Assembly (NCBI RefSeq): GCF_000013725.1
Contig: NC_007955.1
Location: 186,001 to 250,000, forward strand
From: Methanococcoides burtonii DSM 6242
Lineage (GTDB): Archaea > Halobacteriota > Methanosarcinia > Methanosarcinales > Methanosarcinaceae
Length of the DNA stretch: 64,000 nt
Reading direction: 5' to 3'
Shown here one piece after another: positions 8,363-18,203 of the stretch. Within the stretch, counting starts at the first letter, position 1. Each line of letters opens with the position of its first letter. Both the position numbers and the translations under genes were made by a program. Under the pieces are notes generated by a model. That model did no database searches. It saw only the letters and a program-made list of their open reading frames with translations, and was not told the DNA's origin.

Positions 8363-10921
8363 ATGGAAGGTGCAAAAGTATCTATTGTTGATGCAGCATC
8401 CAGAGAAAAGGTTTTCAAATCTGTTATAAATTCCAGCCCTGCGGTCGTTTTTATATGGAGGGAGGAAGCGGGCTGGCCAGTGGAGTTCGTTTCTGAGAAT
8501 ATTTCTCAATTTGGGTATGATGCAAAAGATCTTATTTCGGGAAAGTTTCGTTATGCTGATATTATCCATCCGGATGACGTTGATGGGGTAATATCTGAAT
8601 CATCTCTTCATGTGTGTGATAAAGATCGCAATTTCAACCTTCGATATCGTATTCTCACAAAGACCGGTGAGGTTCGATGGGTTGATGAAAGGACCTCCTC
8701 CCATTATGATGATTCTGGTTCTATTCAGTTCTACCATGGTATTGTTCTGGATATTACTGAACAAAGGATGGATGATATCGCACTGCTTGATGGTGCTCTT
8801 GGTATGAACAAAGCACTTCAGACCGTTATCAATTCAAGTCCGGTGGTCGTTTTTCTTTGGAGGGCAGAGACGGATTGGCCCGTGGAGTTCGTATCGAATA
8901 ACATTGATATGTTCGGTTATTCGGTTGGAGATTTCATATCGGGGAAGTTGGTCTATGGGGATATTGTTCATCCTGATGATATTGATCGTGTTCGTGCAGG
9001 TGTTTCCAAGTGTACTGAGGGGGGTTATTCTGATTTTTTCCAGGAGTACCGTATTCTTACAAAGGCTGGTGAAGTCCGTTGGGTCGATGAAAGAACTCAG
9101 ATACAGCATGATCCACAAGGCAATGTGAAATATCTTCAGGGTATTATTCTTGATATCACTGGAAAGAAGAAGGTAGAGAATGTACTTCATAGTGAAGAAA
9201 GACGCATTGAAGCACTGTTACGCTTGTATCAGATGACGGATGCTTCAATTCAGGATATTATTGATTTTGCCAGGGAGGAAGTTGTAAGACTAACTGAAAG
9301 CAAAATGGGATATCTGGCATTCATAAGCGATGATGAAAGTGCCATCACGGACGACTCATGGTCTGAGAACGTTACGAATGAATGTTCTCTACTCGAAAAG
9401 AAACTTCAGTCGCATGTAGTTGATGTCGGGCTTTGGAGTGAAGCTCTTAAGCAGAGGTTGCCGATCATAGTCAATGACTATTCTTATGAGAGCACTTCCA
9501 AAAAGGGTTATCCTGAAGGGCATATGGAAATCGATAGGTTCTTGAGTGTTCCTATATTTGACAGGGAAAAGATCGTTGCTCTTGTAGGGGTTGCTAATAA
9601 GGCCTTAGATTATGATCATTCGGATGTGCGTCAGGTCACACTTCTGATGCAGGGTATGTGGAGCATTCTTCTTCATAGAAGTGTTGATGAGGAGTTACGA
9701 CGTTCTATTGACATCCAGAAGATCCTTGGGGATGTTATTAAGAACAGTCCTGCCGTTGTTTTCCTTTGGCGCGCCGAGCCGGATTGGCCGGTTGAGTTCG
9801 TTTCAGAAAATGTGATCCAGTTTGGTTATTCTGTTGATGATTTCATCTCAGGAAGATTTGTGTATGCTGATATTGTACACCCCTATGATCTTGAGAGGGT
9901 ACAAAGGGAACTTTCTAAGAGGATAGATGCGGGTTTTATGGATTTTAATCAGGAATATCGTGTATTGACCAAGTTCGGTGATATACGATGGGTTGACGAA
10001 AGAACTTTTATCAAGCATGATGAGATCGGGAATGTTGCATATATGCAGGGTCTTATTGTGGATGTTACTGACCGTAAACATTCTGATGATTTTATGCATA
10101 TGCAATTTGATCTTGATAGTGTTCTAAGTTCTGCGCATAGTCTTGAAGAAACGTTCGAACAGATGCTCGAATTCAGTTTAAAGGTCGAGCCGGTGGATTC
10201 TGGTAGGCTGTATCTTATTGATGAATCCACGGGGGATCTGATGCTTATGGCGCATAAAGGTCTTTCAGAACGTTTTGTGAAGGATACTTCATTGTTTGTG
10301 AAGAATTCAGTGCAGAATCGTCTTGTGATGACCGGTCAACCGGTTTACAAACATCATTCGGAGCTCAGTGCTATTACTACTGGTGAGAGTTCCCAGTACG
10401 AGGGTTTGCATGCTACCGGTATAATCCCTGTGAAACATGATGGGAAGATCATTGCAGCGCTTTGCTTGTCTTCACATGCTGAATATGAGATCCCTGCAAA
10501 TGCACGCAATTCACTTGAGACGATAGCTACTCAGATCGGAGTGGTAATATCAAAGATCCAATCGGATTCAAATGATTCCAGGAAATACGAGGATCTTCAA
10601 TCACTTGTTGAGATGGTGGATGATATTTTGGTGGTGATGGATATGGAGGGATATATCCTCTATGTAAATAAGGTGGTTGCAGACCGTTTCGAGCTTTCGG
10701 ATGTGGATATTTCTGATATGCATTACCTTGAACTTCATCCTGATCGGGAATGGGATAATGTGGAATCTATGCTTTCCAGTGTCCGGGTTGGTAATAAATT
10801 AGTATATGAAACTATCATGCTGGATGTGGGTGGTTCTCTGGACAGGGTCGAAACAAAGCTTGTTTGTGGTGAATGGTCGGGACAGCCTTGTATTATGGCT
10901 TCATCAAGACTTATGGACTGA
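8363..10921 (+). CDS. Multi-PAS/GAF sensor protein without a kinase domain
   Basis: An 852-residue cytoplasmic sensor. Domains in order: PAS 1 (about 15-135), PAS 2 (about 150-275), GAF 1 (about 290-430), PAS 3 (about 450-570), GAF 2 (about 590-730), PAS 4 (about 745-850). The first three PAS units are near-copies (shared NSSPAVVF or NSPAVVFLWR starts, VEFVSENI, VRWVDERT), so they arose by internal duplication. No HisKA, HATPase or GGDEF is seen before the stop, so output must pass through a partner. GAF 1 closely resembles the GAF of the histidine kinase at 51923. The start is uncertain: ATG 8363 has no ribosome site, whereas GGAGTTGATC at 8330-8339 points to an in-frame ATC at 8342. Confidence 0.85.
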   Translation: MEGAKVSIVDAASREKVFKSVINSSPAVVFIWREEAGWPVEFVSENISQFGYDAKDLISGKFRYADIIHPDDVDGVISESSLHVCDKDRNFNLRYRILTKTGEVRWVDERTSSHYDDSGSIQFYHGIVLDITEQRMDDIALLDGALGMNKALQTVINSSPVVVFLWRAETDWPVEFVSNNIDMFGYSVGDFISGKLVYGDIVHPDDIDRVRAGVSKCTEGGYSDFFQEYRILTKAGEVRWVDERTQIQHDPQGNVKYLQGIILDITGKKKVENVLHSEERRIEALLRLYQMTDASIQDIIDFAREEVVRLTESKMGYLAFISDDESAITDDSWSENVTNECSLLEKKLQSHVVDVGLWSEALKQRLPIIVNDYSYESTSKKGYPEGHMEIDRFLSVPIFDREKIVALVGVANKALDYDHSDVRQVTLLMQGMWSILLHRSVDEELRRSIDIQKILGDVIKNSPAVVFLWRAEPDWPVEFVSENVIQFGYSVDDFISGRFVYADIVHPYDLERVQRELSKRIDAGFMDFNQEYRVLTKFGDIRWVDERTFIKHDEIGNVAYMQGLIVDVTDRKHSDDFMHMQFDLDSVLSSAHSLEETFEQMLEFSLKVEPVDSGRLYLIDESTGDLMLMAHKGLSERFVKDTSLFVKNSVQNRLVMTGQPVYKHHSELSAITTGESSQYEGLHATGIIPVKHDGKIIAALCLSSHAEYEIPANARNSLETIATQIGVVISKIQSDSNDSRKYEDLQSLVEMVDDILVVMDMEGYILYVNKVVADRFELSDVDISDMHYLELHPDREWDNVESMLSSVRVGNKLVYETIMLDVGGSLDRVETKLVCGEWSGQPCIMASSRLMD

Positions 10922-11067
10922 TTGGTTTATGGACTGATGGATCGGATTATATTTTTCTGTCCGATTCTTTTATTTTAGGATTCGATAAATAGTCTTTATA
11001 TATGATTATGTAGATAATTGCTTTAAATATTAGATACGATAATGCATCGATTTTTTGGAGAGTATAA

Positions 11068-11913
11068 ATGAATACAAAATATGTAGCCATTTTTTTGGCG
11101 CTTTTAATGGTCATGTCAATAATAACTGTTTTCATTCCTGGGAGTTCGAATGGGGATGCTGAGGATAATTCGGGTGTGGAATTAGCTGGTTTTGAATCTA
11201 TTCCCGGTGAACATGTGGATCATGAACTGAATTCCCTTGCTGATGGTCTGGCAGTTACACCGGAAGGTGTGGCATTTGCAGAATACGTTGACGTTGATAG
11301 CATAAGGGATACACCGCTTTTCCTTATGATGGATGATGTGTCACAGTTGGACTCAATCTATGGTGTTCCGGTCACTAAGTCATACTCTGCGAGATACACT
11401 AACCTGCACCGTTTCAATATGCATGTGATAAACCCTGAGGTCATTGCTTTCCCTTATGAGCTTTCAGAGGAAGCGTATAATGGATACTATTTCGCTTCAC
11501 GCGGGGGCGACCTGTATAACGTTATAGGCAATCCTATGCTCTTTGGTCAGCAGGATCGGTTGGAAGATGCTCTGGATGTCATGGAAGGCGATGCTAATGC
11601 ATCATCTGATTTCAGCAGGGTGATGGAGTTCGTGGAGCCGGGTGCATCGATACAGCAAGTTATGGTTGTGGATGACGGTTTTGCAGATCAGTATTACCTT
11701 GATCTGATGTTCCTTGATGATTCTCGTTTGTCACGTACTACTGTCTATCTTAATCCGACAGATGGTACTCGCAACAATATAACTGCTTATGCAGCTGAAG
11801 GTACTGATAAGGGTCTGGACTATGATATAGAGTCTCAGGAAGATATTTTGAAGGTGACCGTTACATCTAATATCACCGATTTCTATACACTCATTGGTGA
11901 ACCTGCTTGGTGA
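11068..11913 (+). CDS. Secreted or membrane-anchored protein of unknown function
   Basis: A 281-residue protein with an N-terminal hydrophobic segment (residues 6-25, AIFLALLMVMSIITVFIPG) that acts as signal peptide or anchor, then an acidic soluble domain without motifs I recognise. GGAG lies 8 nt before the ATG and a TATA-like TTTATATATG near 10994. It stands alone between the PAS sensor and the translation operon. I do not recognise the family. Confidence 0.75.
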   Translation: MNTKYVAIFLALLMVMSIITVFIPGSSNGDAEDNSGVELAGFESIPGEHVDHELNSLADGLAVTPEGVAFAEYVDVDSIRDTPLFLMMDDVSQLDSIYGVPVTKSYSARYTNLHRFNMHVINPEVIAFPYELSEEAYNGYYFASRGGDLYNVIGNPMLFGQQDRLEDALDVMEGDANASSDFSRVMEFVEPGASIQQVMVVDDGFADQYYLDLMFLDDSRLSRTTVYLNPTDGTRNNITAYAAEGTDKGLDYDIESQEDILKVTVTSNITDFYTLIGEPAW

Positions 11914-11986
11914 TTTTGTTCTCACCTTATTTTTTTTATTTTGCCTTGTGCATGTTTTGGGGAACTGGCAGACACTTTGGCGCAAG

Positions 11987-11996
11987 CTATATATGT
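11987..11996 (+). promoter_or_regulatory. Likely TATA box of the L7Ae operon
   Basis: CTATATATG lies about 140 bp before rpl7ae, with purine-rich sequence just upstream. It is the best TATA match in the interval and implies a leader of about 110 nt. There is no direct proof of the start site. Confidence 0.4.
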
Positions 11997-12128
11997 GACT
12001 GTCGCGATTCATACCAAATACTTTGGTTGATGTAATATCACTCATTTCTGAGTGAATGTATTGCTGATGTGAATTACAATGAATAATGACAAACCGCAGA
12101 CAAAGGCGGTTTCGAAGGAGATATGAAT

Positions 12129-12482
12129 ATGGTTAAATTTGAAGTTCCTGACGAATTAGCAGATAAAGCACTTGAAGCAATCGAACTCGCAAGAGACACC
12201 GGAAAGATAAAGAAAGGTACGAACGAAGCAACAAAAGCTATCGAAAGAGGCATCACAAAGCTTGCAGTAATCGCAGCTGATATTGAGCCATCCGAGATCG
12301 TTGCTCACATTCCAGCTCTTTGCGAAGAAAAGAACACACCATACATTTTTGTAAAACAGCAGAAAGAACTTGGTGCAGCATGTGGAATTGGTGTAGGCTG
12401 TGCAGCTGTTGTGATCACTGATGCAGGAAAGGGCAGCGAACTTGTAGAAGACGTTGCGCAGAAAGTCGCTGCACTCAAATAA
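12129..12482 (+). CDS. rpl7ae: Ribosomal protein L7Ae
   Basis: The archaeal L7Ae/L8e protein binds kink-turns in 23S rRNA, box C/D and H/ACA guide RNAs and RNase P RNA. The 117-residue sequence has [12 protein letters not shown] near residue 33, the RNA-binding signature, and [15 protein letters not shown] and [12 protein letters not shown] typical of the family. GAAGGAGAT lies ahead of ATG 12123 and 12129; the start at 12129 ([10 protein letters not shown]) fits family length. It is the first gene of the conserved archaeal order L7Ae-S28e-L24e-Ndk. Confidence 0.97.
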   Translation: MVKFEVPDELADKALEAIELARDTGKIKKGTNEATKAIERGITKLAVIAADIEPSEIVAHIPALCEEKNTPYIFVKQQKELGAACGIGVGCAAVVITDAGKGSELVEDVAQKVAALK

Positions 12483-12489
12483 TCATTGA

Positions 12490-12720
<231 letters not shown>

Positions 12721-12725
12721 TGATA

Positions 12726-12914
12726 ATGGAACAGAGAAAATGTTCATTTTGCGGAGAGTTGCTTGAGCCAGGTACAGGTCTCCTTTTTGCAAAGAGGGAC
12801 GGATCCACATATTATTTCTGTTCTTCTAAGTGTAAGGGCAACTTCGATCTTGGAAGACTTCCAAGGCGTACTGTCTGGACAGAACAGGGTAGGATCTACC
12901 TTAAGAAAGCATAA
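12726..12914 (+). CDS. rpl24e: Ribosomal protein L24e
   Basis: A 62-residue large-subunit protein with a zinc ribbon made of CSFCG near the N-terminus and CSSKC near residue 35, followed by the [12 protein letters not shown] tail typical of L24e. ATG 12726 is chosen because GGTGA (the end of S28e) lies 5 nt upstream; in-frame starts at 12717 and 12720 are too close to it. Confidence 0.95.
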   Translation: MEQRKCSFCGELLEPGTGLLFAKRDGSTYYFCSSKCKGNFDLGRLPRRTVWTEQGRIYLKKA

Positions 12915-12928
12915 TGTTGGTGAATCTT

Positions 12929-13378
12929 ATGGAAAGAACCTATGTTATGGTCAAACCGGATGGCGTTCAGCGCTGTCTTGTTGGAGAGATCGTCTCAAGG
13001 ATCGAGAAAAAAGGTCTTAAGATCGCAGCATTAAGGATGAATGTGATGACCGAAGCGGCTGCAAAGGAGCACTACAAAGAGCACTCCGAGAGGCCTTTCT
13101 TCGGTTCTCTCGTATCCTTTGTTACTTCAGGACCATCGGTTTCGATGGTCATTGAAGGCAATAATGCGATCAAGATCATGCGTGCGATCAATGGTGCAAC
13201 GAATCCTGTTGATGCATTGCCCGGAACCATCCGTGGTGATCTTGCAGTTGATATGGGTAGAAATGTTGTCCATGCATCCGATGCTCCGGAATCAGCAGAG
13301 CGTGAGATAGGTCTTCACTTTGAAGAGTCCGAGATCTCCGGCTATCCACGAGCAGATGATGAATGGTTGTATGAGTGA
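12929..13378 (+). CDS. ndk: Nucleoside diphosphate kinase
   Basis: Transfers the gamma phosphate between nucleoside triphosphates and diphosphates through a phosphohistidine. The opening [14 protein letters not shown] and the active site [16 protein letters not shown] (catalytic His) are visible. Its length of 149 is standard. The start is ATG 12929, 5 nt after GGTGA; the ATG at 12914 overlaps the L24e stop and is less likely. Last gene of the L7Ae operon before aIF5B. Confidence 0.97.
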   Translation: MERTYVMVKPDGVQRCLVGEIVSRIEKKGLKIAALRMNVMTEAAAKEHYKEHSERPFFGSLVSFVTSGPSVSMVIEGNNAIKIMRAINGATNPVDALPGTIRGDLAVDMGRNVVHASDAPESAEREIGLHFEESEISGYPRADDEWLYE

Positions 13379-13533
13379 TTCGAAAGGATCAGACATCTGA
13401 AGATCGAATAACATTCAGGTACAAGTGGCCGATAATTTGGTCCTCTGTCATTGTTAGTATGTTATGTACTAACGCTCCTGAATGTTTTTATTAATATTAA
13501 TGAATTCAACAGGATTTCAGAGAGAGTTGTGTC

Positions 13534-15309
13534 ATGGTTGTAAAAGATAACTTACGGACTCCTATTGTTTGTGTTATGGGGCATGTGGATCACGGCAAGA
13601 CCTCACTGCTTGACATGATACGTGGAAGTGCAGTTGTATCCGGGGAGGCTGGAGCTATCACCCAGCACATTGGTGCAACTGAAGTTCCTATAAGTGCTAT
13701 TGTGGAAAAATGTGGGAATCCAGGTCTACTTGATAAGTTCATGGTTCCTGGGCTTCTTTTCATTGATACACCTGGTCATCATGCGTTCACTACTTTGAGG
13801 AGTCGTGGCGGTGCTCTTGCAGACCTTGCCGTTGTTATCGTTGATATCAATGAAGGTTTTAAACCACAGACGATCGAGAGCCTGAATATTTTGCAACAAC
13901 ATAAGACCCCGTTCGTTGTTGTGGCGAACAAGATCGACAAAATCCATGGTTGGAACCCTCAAAAAGGTGCTCCTTTCATGACGTCTTACAATAAGCAGAG
14001 CGAACACGTAAGGGGAAGTCTTGACACTAAGTTCTATGAGGTCGTGGGTGAACTGTATAACCATGGTTTCAGTTCTGATCGATATGACCGTGTAAATGAT
14101 TTCCAGCATAATATTGGTGTTATTCCTATCAGTGCGATCACAGGTGAAGGTATTCCTGATCTATTGATGGTTCTGCTGGGGCTGGCGCAGAGATTCCTCG
14201 AATCGAATCTTCATTATAATGCAGAAGGGCCCGGTGTGGGTACTGTTCTGGAGGTCAAAGAAGAGCGTGGACTTGGAACCACACTTGATCTTATCTTGTA
14301 TGATGGGGTGCTGAAGAAAGGTGATACGATAGTTGTTGGATGTTTAGGTGAACCTATACAGACAAAAGTTCGTGCAGTCCTAAAACCACGTGCTCTTTCG
14401 GAGATCAATGTTGAAGATAAGTTCAAGCAGGTAAGTAAGGTTACTGCTGCAGTTGGTGTTAAGATCTCAGCCCCTCATCTCGATGGTGCATTATCCGGAG
14501 GTTCAGTTAGAGTAGCTACTGCTGAAACACTGGATGCTGTTGTTGAAGAAGTGCGTAATGAGATCGAAGATGTCCAGATCGATACCGATCAGAGCGGTAT
14601 AACTATAAAAGCTGATACAATTGGATCTCTTGAAGCTCTTGTGAACGAACTTAAAAAGGAGGATATCCCTATTCGCAAAGCGAATGTGGGTGATATTTCC
14701 AACAGGGATATTATGGAAGCTTTCGCTATCGAAGATCCGTTCCATTCTGTTATTGTAGGGTTTAATGTCAATATCCTCCCTGATGCCAAAGAAAAAGTAC
14801 GATCCACTGGCGTCAAGGTGTTCATGAACGATGTCATCTACCGTTTGATAGATGACTATAGGGATTGGGTAAAGGAGCAGCGGGCTATATCCGAAAAGGC
14901 CGTTTCCGAGACAATTGTCAAACCCGCTATGTTCACTATTATGCCTGACTGTGTGTTCAGACAGAGTAAACCTGCTGTTGTAGGTGTGCGTGTAATAGGT
15001 GGTACCATCAAGACGAAGGTCGATGTTGCGACAGGCGATGGTACTGTAGTGGGAATTGTAAAAGGCTTGCAATCACGAGGTGAGAACGTAAGTGTTGCTA
15101 CTATCGGTATGGAAGTTGCTATGTCTATCGAAGGTCCTACAGTGGGCAGACAGATAAACGAAGGCGATATTCTCCATGCGAACATACCTGAAAGGCATGT
15201 TAAGATACTTGAGCAGGAACTTTACGATTCACTTTCGGCGGATGAATTAGAAGCACTTGACTCCTTCTTGGATATAAAAAGAAGGGATAACCCATTCTGG
15301 GCGAAATGA
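13534..15309 (+). CDS. infB: Translation initiation factor aIF5B (IF-2 homologue)
   Basis: GTPase that promotes ribosomal subunit joining. G motifs: GHVDHGKTSLLD (P-loop, residues 16-27), FIDTPGHHAF (G3), NKIDKIHG (G4). The 591-residue length matches archaeal/eukaryotic-type IF5B without the long bacterial N-terminus. Downstream are domain II (GVGTVLEVKEERGLGTTLD), a domain III Rossmann unit and the C-terminal domain IV. No intein is present. It has its own interval of 155 bp after ndk, so it may be separately promoted. Confidence 0.97.
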   Translation: MVVKDNLRTPIVCVMGHVDHGKTSLLDMIRGSAVVSGEAGAITQHIGATEVPISAIVEKCGNPGLLDKFMVPGLLFIDTPGHHAFTTLRSRGGALADLAVVIVDINEGFKPQTIESLNILQQHKTPFVVVANKIDKIHGWNPQKGAPFMTSYNKQSEHVRGSLDTKFYEVVGELYNHGFSSDRYDRVNDFQHNIGVIPISAITGEGIPDLLMVLLGLAQRFLESNLHYNAEGPGVGTVLEVKEERGLGTTLDLILYDGVLKKGDTIVVGCLGEPIQTKVRAVLKPRALSEINVEDKFKQVSKVTAAVGVKISAPHLDGALSGGSVRVATAETLDAVVEEVRNEIEDVQIDTDQSGITIKADTIGSLEALVNELKKEDIPIRKANVGDISNRDIMEAFAIEDPFHSVIVGFNVNILPDAKEKVRSTGVKVFMNDVIYRLIDDYRDWVKEQRAISEKAVSETIVKPAMFTIMPDCVFRQSKPAVVGVRVIGGTIKTKVDVATGDGTVVGIVKGLQSRGENVSVATIGMEVAMSIEGPTVGRQINEGDILHANIPERHVKILEQELYDSLSADELEALDSFLDIKRRDNPFWAK

Positions 15310-15399
15310 TCGATGGATACAAAATAAATACCTGTAATTCATATACAGGCTTAAGCTAACTTTAAATAGAAATTAATTCAAACATATTGGAGGCAAATC

Positions 15400-15807
15400 A
15401 TGGCAGATTTTAAAATTGTAGTTTCAGATCCTAAAACAAAGACCTACCAGTTCGACATTACTGGAGCTGAAGCAAACCAGTTCATTGGAAGATCTATTGG
15501 TCAGACAGTAGATGGCGCAACCGTAGGTCTGGATGGTTACACACTAACCATTACAGGCGGTACCGACAACAGTGGTTTCGTAATGAGTCCAACCCTTCCA
15601 GGTCCAAGGAGGCAAAAGGTCCTTATTGCAAACGGTGTAGGATATTCAGCAGTAGCAAAAGGCGTACGCCGAAGGAAATTCCTTCGTGGAAGTGAGGTAG
15701 CTCCTGACATTACTCAGATCAACACCAAAGTTACAGGATACTCTGACAAGGCCATTGAAGAGATCCTTGGTGGCGGTTCAGAAGAAGTTGAAGCACCAGC
15801 AGAGTGA
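15400..15807 (+). CDS. rps6e: Ribosomal protein S6e
   Basis: A 135-residue archaeal S6e with DPKTKTYQFDITG near the N-terminus, IGRSIGQTVDGATVGLDGY, and the basic RQKVLIANGVGYSAVAKGVR. TTGGAGGC lies 7 nt before the ATG, and a TATA-like CTTTAAATAG near 15360 is a probable own promoter. The gene order infB-rps6e is common in archaea. Confidence 0.95.
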   Translation: MADFKIVVSDPKTKTYQFDITGAEANQFIGRSIGQTVDGATVGLDGYTLTITGGTDNSGFVMSPTLPGPRRQKVLIANGVGYSAVAKGVRRRKFLRGSEVAPDITQINTKVTGYSDKAIEEILGGGSEEVEAPAE

Positions 15808-15820
15808 TATTTGTCACTCT
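15801..15820 (+). terminator. Hairpin overlapping the rps6e stop
   Basis: A perfect 7-bp stem AGAGTGA/TCACTCT with a six-base loop; the stop codon lies in the left arm. T-rich sequence follows about 10 nt later. Probably the 3' end of the rps6e message. Confidence 0.45.
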
Positions 15821-15996
15821 CCTGTTTCATTCATTTTTAAGTTCACTATTCTTATTTTTTCTTAGCTGTATTGTGATAGTATCTGTATACTTTTCTTCAT
15901 TAAGATGCATCCGTTTTTGCTAACATAATATATATATAATAAGGCTCTTATATAATAGCTGTCAATCGTGTAGATCCATATATAGGCTGTGATTAT

Positions 15997-17346
15997 CTGC
16001 TAAATAATACCTCCATATTCTCTATACTAGCTATCGTTGTCCTGCTTTCTGTTACGGTATCCGCTGCACCGGTCACTGATTGGATCTCAACTGGAAATGC
16101 TATGCTTGATGAAGGCGATCATGCAGGGGCATTGAATGCTTTTGAAACTGCTATTATGTACCAGCCAAACGTTCCAGCTGCCTGGTATGGTAAAGGTGAT
16201 TCTCATTTTTATCTTGGTGATTATGAAGCCGCTATTCAGGCGTATGATATGGCGCTACAGTACGATCCGAATCTTTTGAATGCATATGCAGGCAAAGCTG
16301 ATTCATTAGCAAAGATCGGGAAGTCCGATGAAGCCAGGACTCTTTATGAAAAAGCAACTGCTATCGGGGCTGATGATGCAGAAATATGGTCTCGTAAAGG
16401 CAGTACTTTGTATGGATTGGGATATTATTCTGAATCGGTTAATGCCTATGATAAGGCCATTTCCCTGGATCCAACTAACATATTATCGTATGTTGGCAAA
16501 GGCTATTCACTAATTGGAATTGCACAGTATTCCGATGCATTGGAGGCATTTGAAGAGGCTCTCGTATTTGACAACGGGTATTCTATATCATGGGTTGGAA
16601 AAGGTGATTGCTATTATGGTCTTGGTGGCTATGAAGCTGCAATAAGTGCTTATGATATGGCATTATCAATAGATCCTACCTTTTCACCAGCATGGTCCGG
16701 TAAAGGCTATTCTCTATATGAAATAGGTGATCATGAGGGTGCAATTGTTGCATTCGATACTGCTCTATTTCACTCTCCTAAATATGTAAAGGCATTAAGT
16801 GGAAAAGCTTTCACGCTTTTTGCACTCGAGGAATACGATCTATCTCTTATTGCTTTCAATGAAACGATCGATGCTGATGCTAGTTATGCAAAGGCATGGT
16901 CTGGTAAAGGTGATGTCCTTTCACAGATCGGGAAGGCAGAACAGGCAACTGCTTCATACAGAATGTCCGTCCAACTTTACTCCGGGGATGCTGATGCTCT
17001 CTACAATCTTGGGCGTGAGCTTTTTGAAATGGGACTTTTTAGTGAAGCCCTTGAAGCGTTCGAAGCTTCGTTGAACGTAAACTCTGAGAACTTATTTGCT
17101 CTTGTAGGTAAAGGTTATGCCTTATATGAATTAGGTGATTATAAGGGTGCATCTGTGGCCTTTGATCAAGCAATTGCTGTCCAGCCAGGGTATGAACGGT
17201 CCATTGAAGGTAAACAACTAGCTGAGACCCAACTCAGGATGGAATGGGTTCGGAGTTTGTTCTCAATCGAAATAACAATGGCAGCATTGTTCATTCTTGC
17301 TGTCTATTTCCTTTACAAGAAAAAGAAGTCTGATCTGATCAAATGA
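15997..17346 (+). CDS. Extracytoplasmic TPR protein with C-terminal membrane anchor; start codon not canonical
   Basis: The obvious ATG (16102) lies inside the mature protein. Upstream in the same frame is a clear signal peptide (SIFSILAIVVLLSVTVSAAP), but between the preceding stop at 15940 and 16102 there is no ATG, GTG or TTG. CTG 15997 lies 3 nt after GTGAT and would give a good signal peptide, so it is my tentative start; a mutated start is possible. Some ten TPR units follow, each with a variant of AIxAYDMALxxDP and WxGKG, then a transmembrane segment near the end (ITMAALFILAVYFLY) and a basic tail KKKKSDLIK. The TPR array is probably outside the cell. It begins a set with DUF4389 and thioredoxin genes. 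Confidence 0.75.
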   Translation: MLNNTSIFSILAIVVLLSVTVSAAPVTDWISTGNAMLDEGDHAGALNAFETAIMYQPNVPAAWYGKGDSHFYLGDYEAAIQAYDMALQYDPNLLNAYAGKADSLAKIGKSDEARTLYEKATAIGADDAEIWSRKGSTLYGLGYYSESVNAYDKAISLDPTNILSYVGKGYSLIGIAQYSDALEAFEEALVFDNGYSISWVGKGDCYYGLGGYEAAISAYDMALSIDPTFSPAWSGKGYSLYEIGDHEGAIVAFDTALFHSPKYVKALSGKAFTLFALEEYDLSLIAFNETIDADASYAKAWSGKGDVLSQIGKAEQATASYRMSVQLYSGDADALYNLGRELFEMGLFSEALEAFEASLNVNSENLFALVGKGYALYELGDYKGASVAFDQAIAVQPGYERSIEGKQLAETQLRMEWVRSLFSIEITMAALFILAVYFLYKKKKSDLIK

Positions 17347-17378
17347 TCGATCAAGTGATTTAATATGGGGGTATTATA

Positions 17379-17735
17379 ATGGATCAGAAAAGAATGAATG
17401 AGCTTTTCGTATGGAACAAAAAAGCTTCCCGTTTTGAATTGTTCGTAAGATTATTCTATAGCATACCTGTTGTGATAATTCTATCTTTATATAGCCTTTT
17501 GATGATAATTTGTCTTCTATTTCAGCTACCTTTTATTTTAGTGCTTGGAAGAAGATTTGAAACTCTGAACAATGTCATAAAAGGCTATTTGGAATATTAC
17601 ACTCACATTGCAGGTTATTTCTACCTGACAACCGATAAACGTCCTGGTGTTCTACCAAAGGATATTTCTATCTTTGAAAAGCAACTTTATTATGATCACA
17701 ATATGGTCGAAATATTTGATAATGATGAAAAATGA
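17379..17735 (+). CDS. DUF4389-type small membrane protein
   Basis: A 118-residue protein with a hydrophobic region at residues 25-60 (VVIILSLYSLLMIICLLF, then LPFILVLGRRFE) and the family-like segment YLEYYTHIAGYFYLTTDKRP. I assign DUF4389 from this pattern. GGGGGT lies 7 nt before the ATG, the same strong ribosome site as in several genes of this genome. It sits 32 bp after the TPR protein. Confidence 0.65.
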   Translation: MDQKRMNELFVWNKKASRFELFVRLFYSIPVVIILSLYSLLMIICLLFQLPFILVLGRRFETLNNVIKGYLEYYTHIAGYFYLTTDKRPGVLPKDISIFEKQLYYDHNMVEIFDNDEK

Positions 17736-17796
17736 TCGTTCTTATCAAATAAAATATTGATCATTTAACATAAACGATACCAATAAAGGGGGTAAC

Positions 17797-18189
17797 ATGC
17801 AGAATAATTACGTAGGCGAAGTAGGTGACGGTAATTGGGAAATTATGGTTGAAAAACAACCAAAACCTGTTCTGGTAATGTTCTATCTGAACACATGTTC
17901 TCATTGCAAAGCTATAGACCCTTATTTCAGAGAATTTGCAGAAACATACAAAGATTCGTGTAAATTCTTCAGGCTCAATGCCGAACTTAATCCATGGGTC
18001 GCAGAAAGATATGGAGTGGAGGGAACACCTACGTTTATATTCACGTGTGCTGGAAAAATGATAAGGGGTATGGCGGGTGTTTCCCATCCTTCTGAACTTA
18101 AAAAGAACATTGAGGATTTCCTGAAGGATGGTTCAGTGTGTGCTGCGAATATTACATCGCTTAAGTATGATATGTCATTGTACGGCTGA
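17797..18189 (+). CDS. Thioredoxin-fold protein (CSHC motif)
   Basis: A 130-residue thioredoxin-like protein with active site NTCSHCKAIDPYF, a conserved cis-proline in VEGTPTFIF and no signal peptide. CSHC instead of CGPC suggests a redox role other than classical thioredoxin. GGGGGT precedes the ATG. It is the third gene of the TPR-DUF4389-Trx row, and the insertion sequence lies directly downstream. Confidence 0.9.
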   Translation: MQNNYVGEVGDGNWEIMVEKQPKPVLVMFYLNTCSHCKAIDPYFREFAETYKDSCKFFRLNAELNPWVAERYGVEGTPTFIFTCAGKMIRGMAGVSHPSELKKNIEDFLKDGSVCAANITSLKYDMSLYG

Positions 18190-18203
18190 GCACACATTTT
18201 TTT

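Noticed and set aside
14503-15072. 189-codon minus-strand frame within infB
   Set aside because: It overlaps a fully conserved aIF5B sequence and has no ribosome site or protein-like composition.
18196-18203. A/T runs flanking the ISL3 element as target-site duplication
   Set aside because: ATTTTTTT on one side and AAAAAATT on the other are inverted, not direct, so they are more likely extensions of the terminal repeats.
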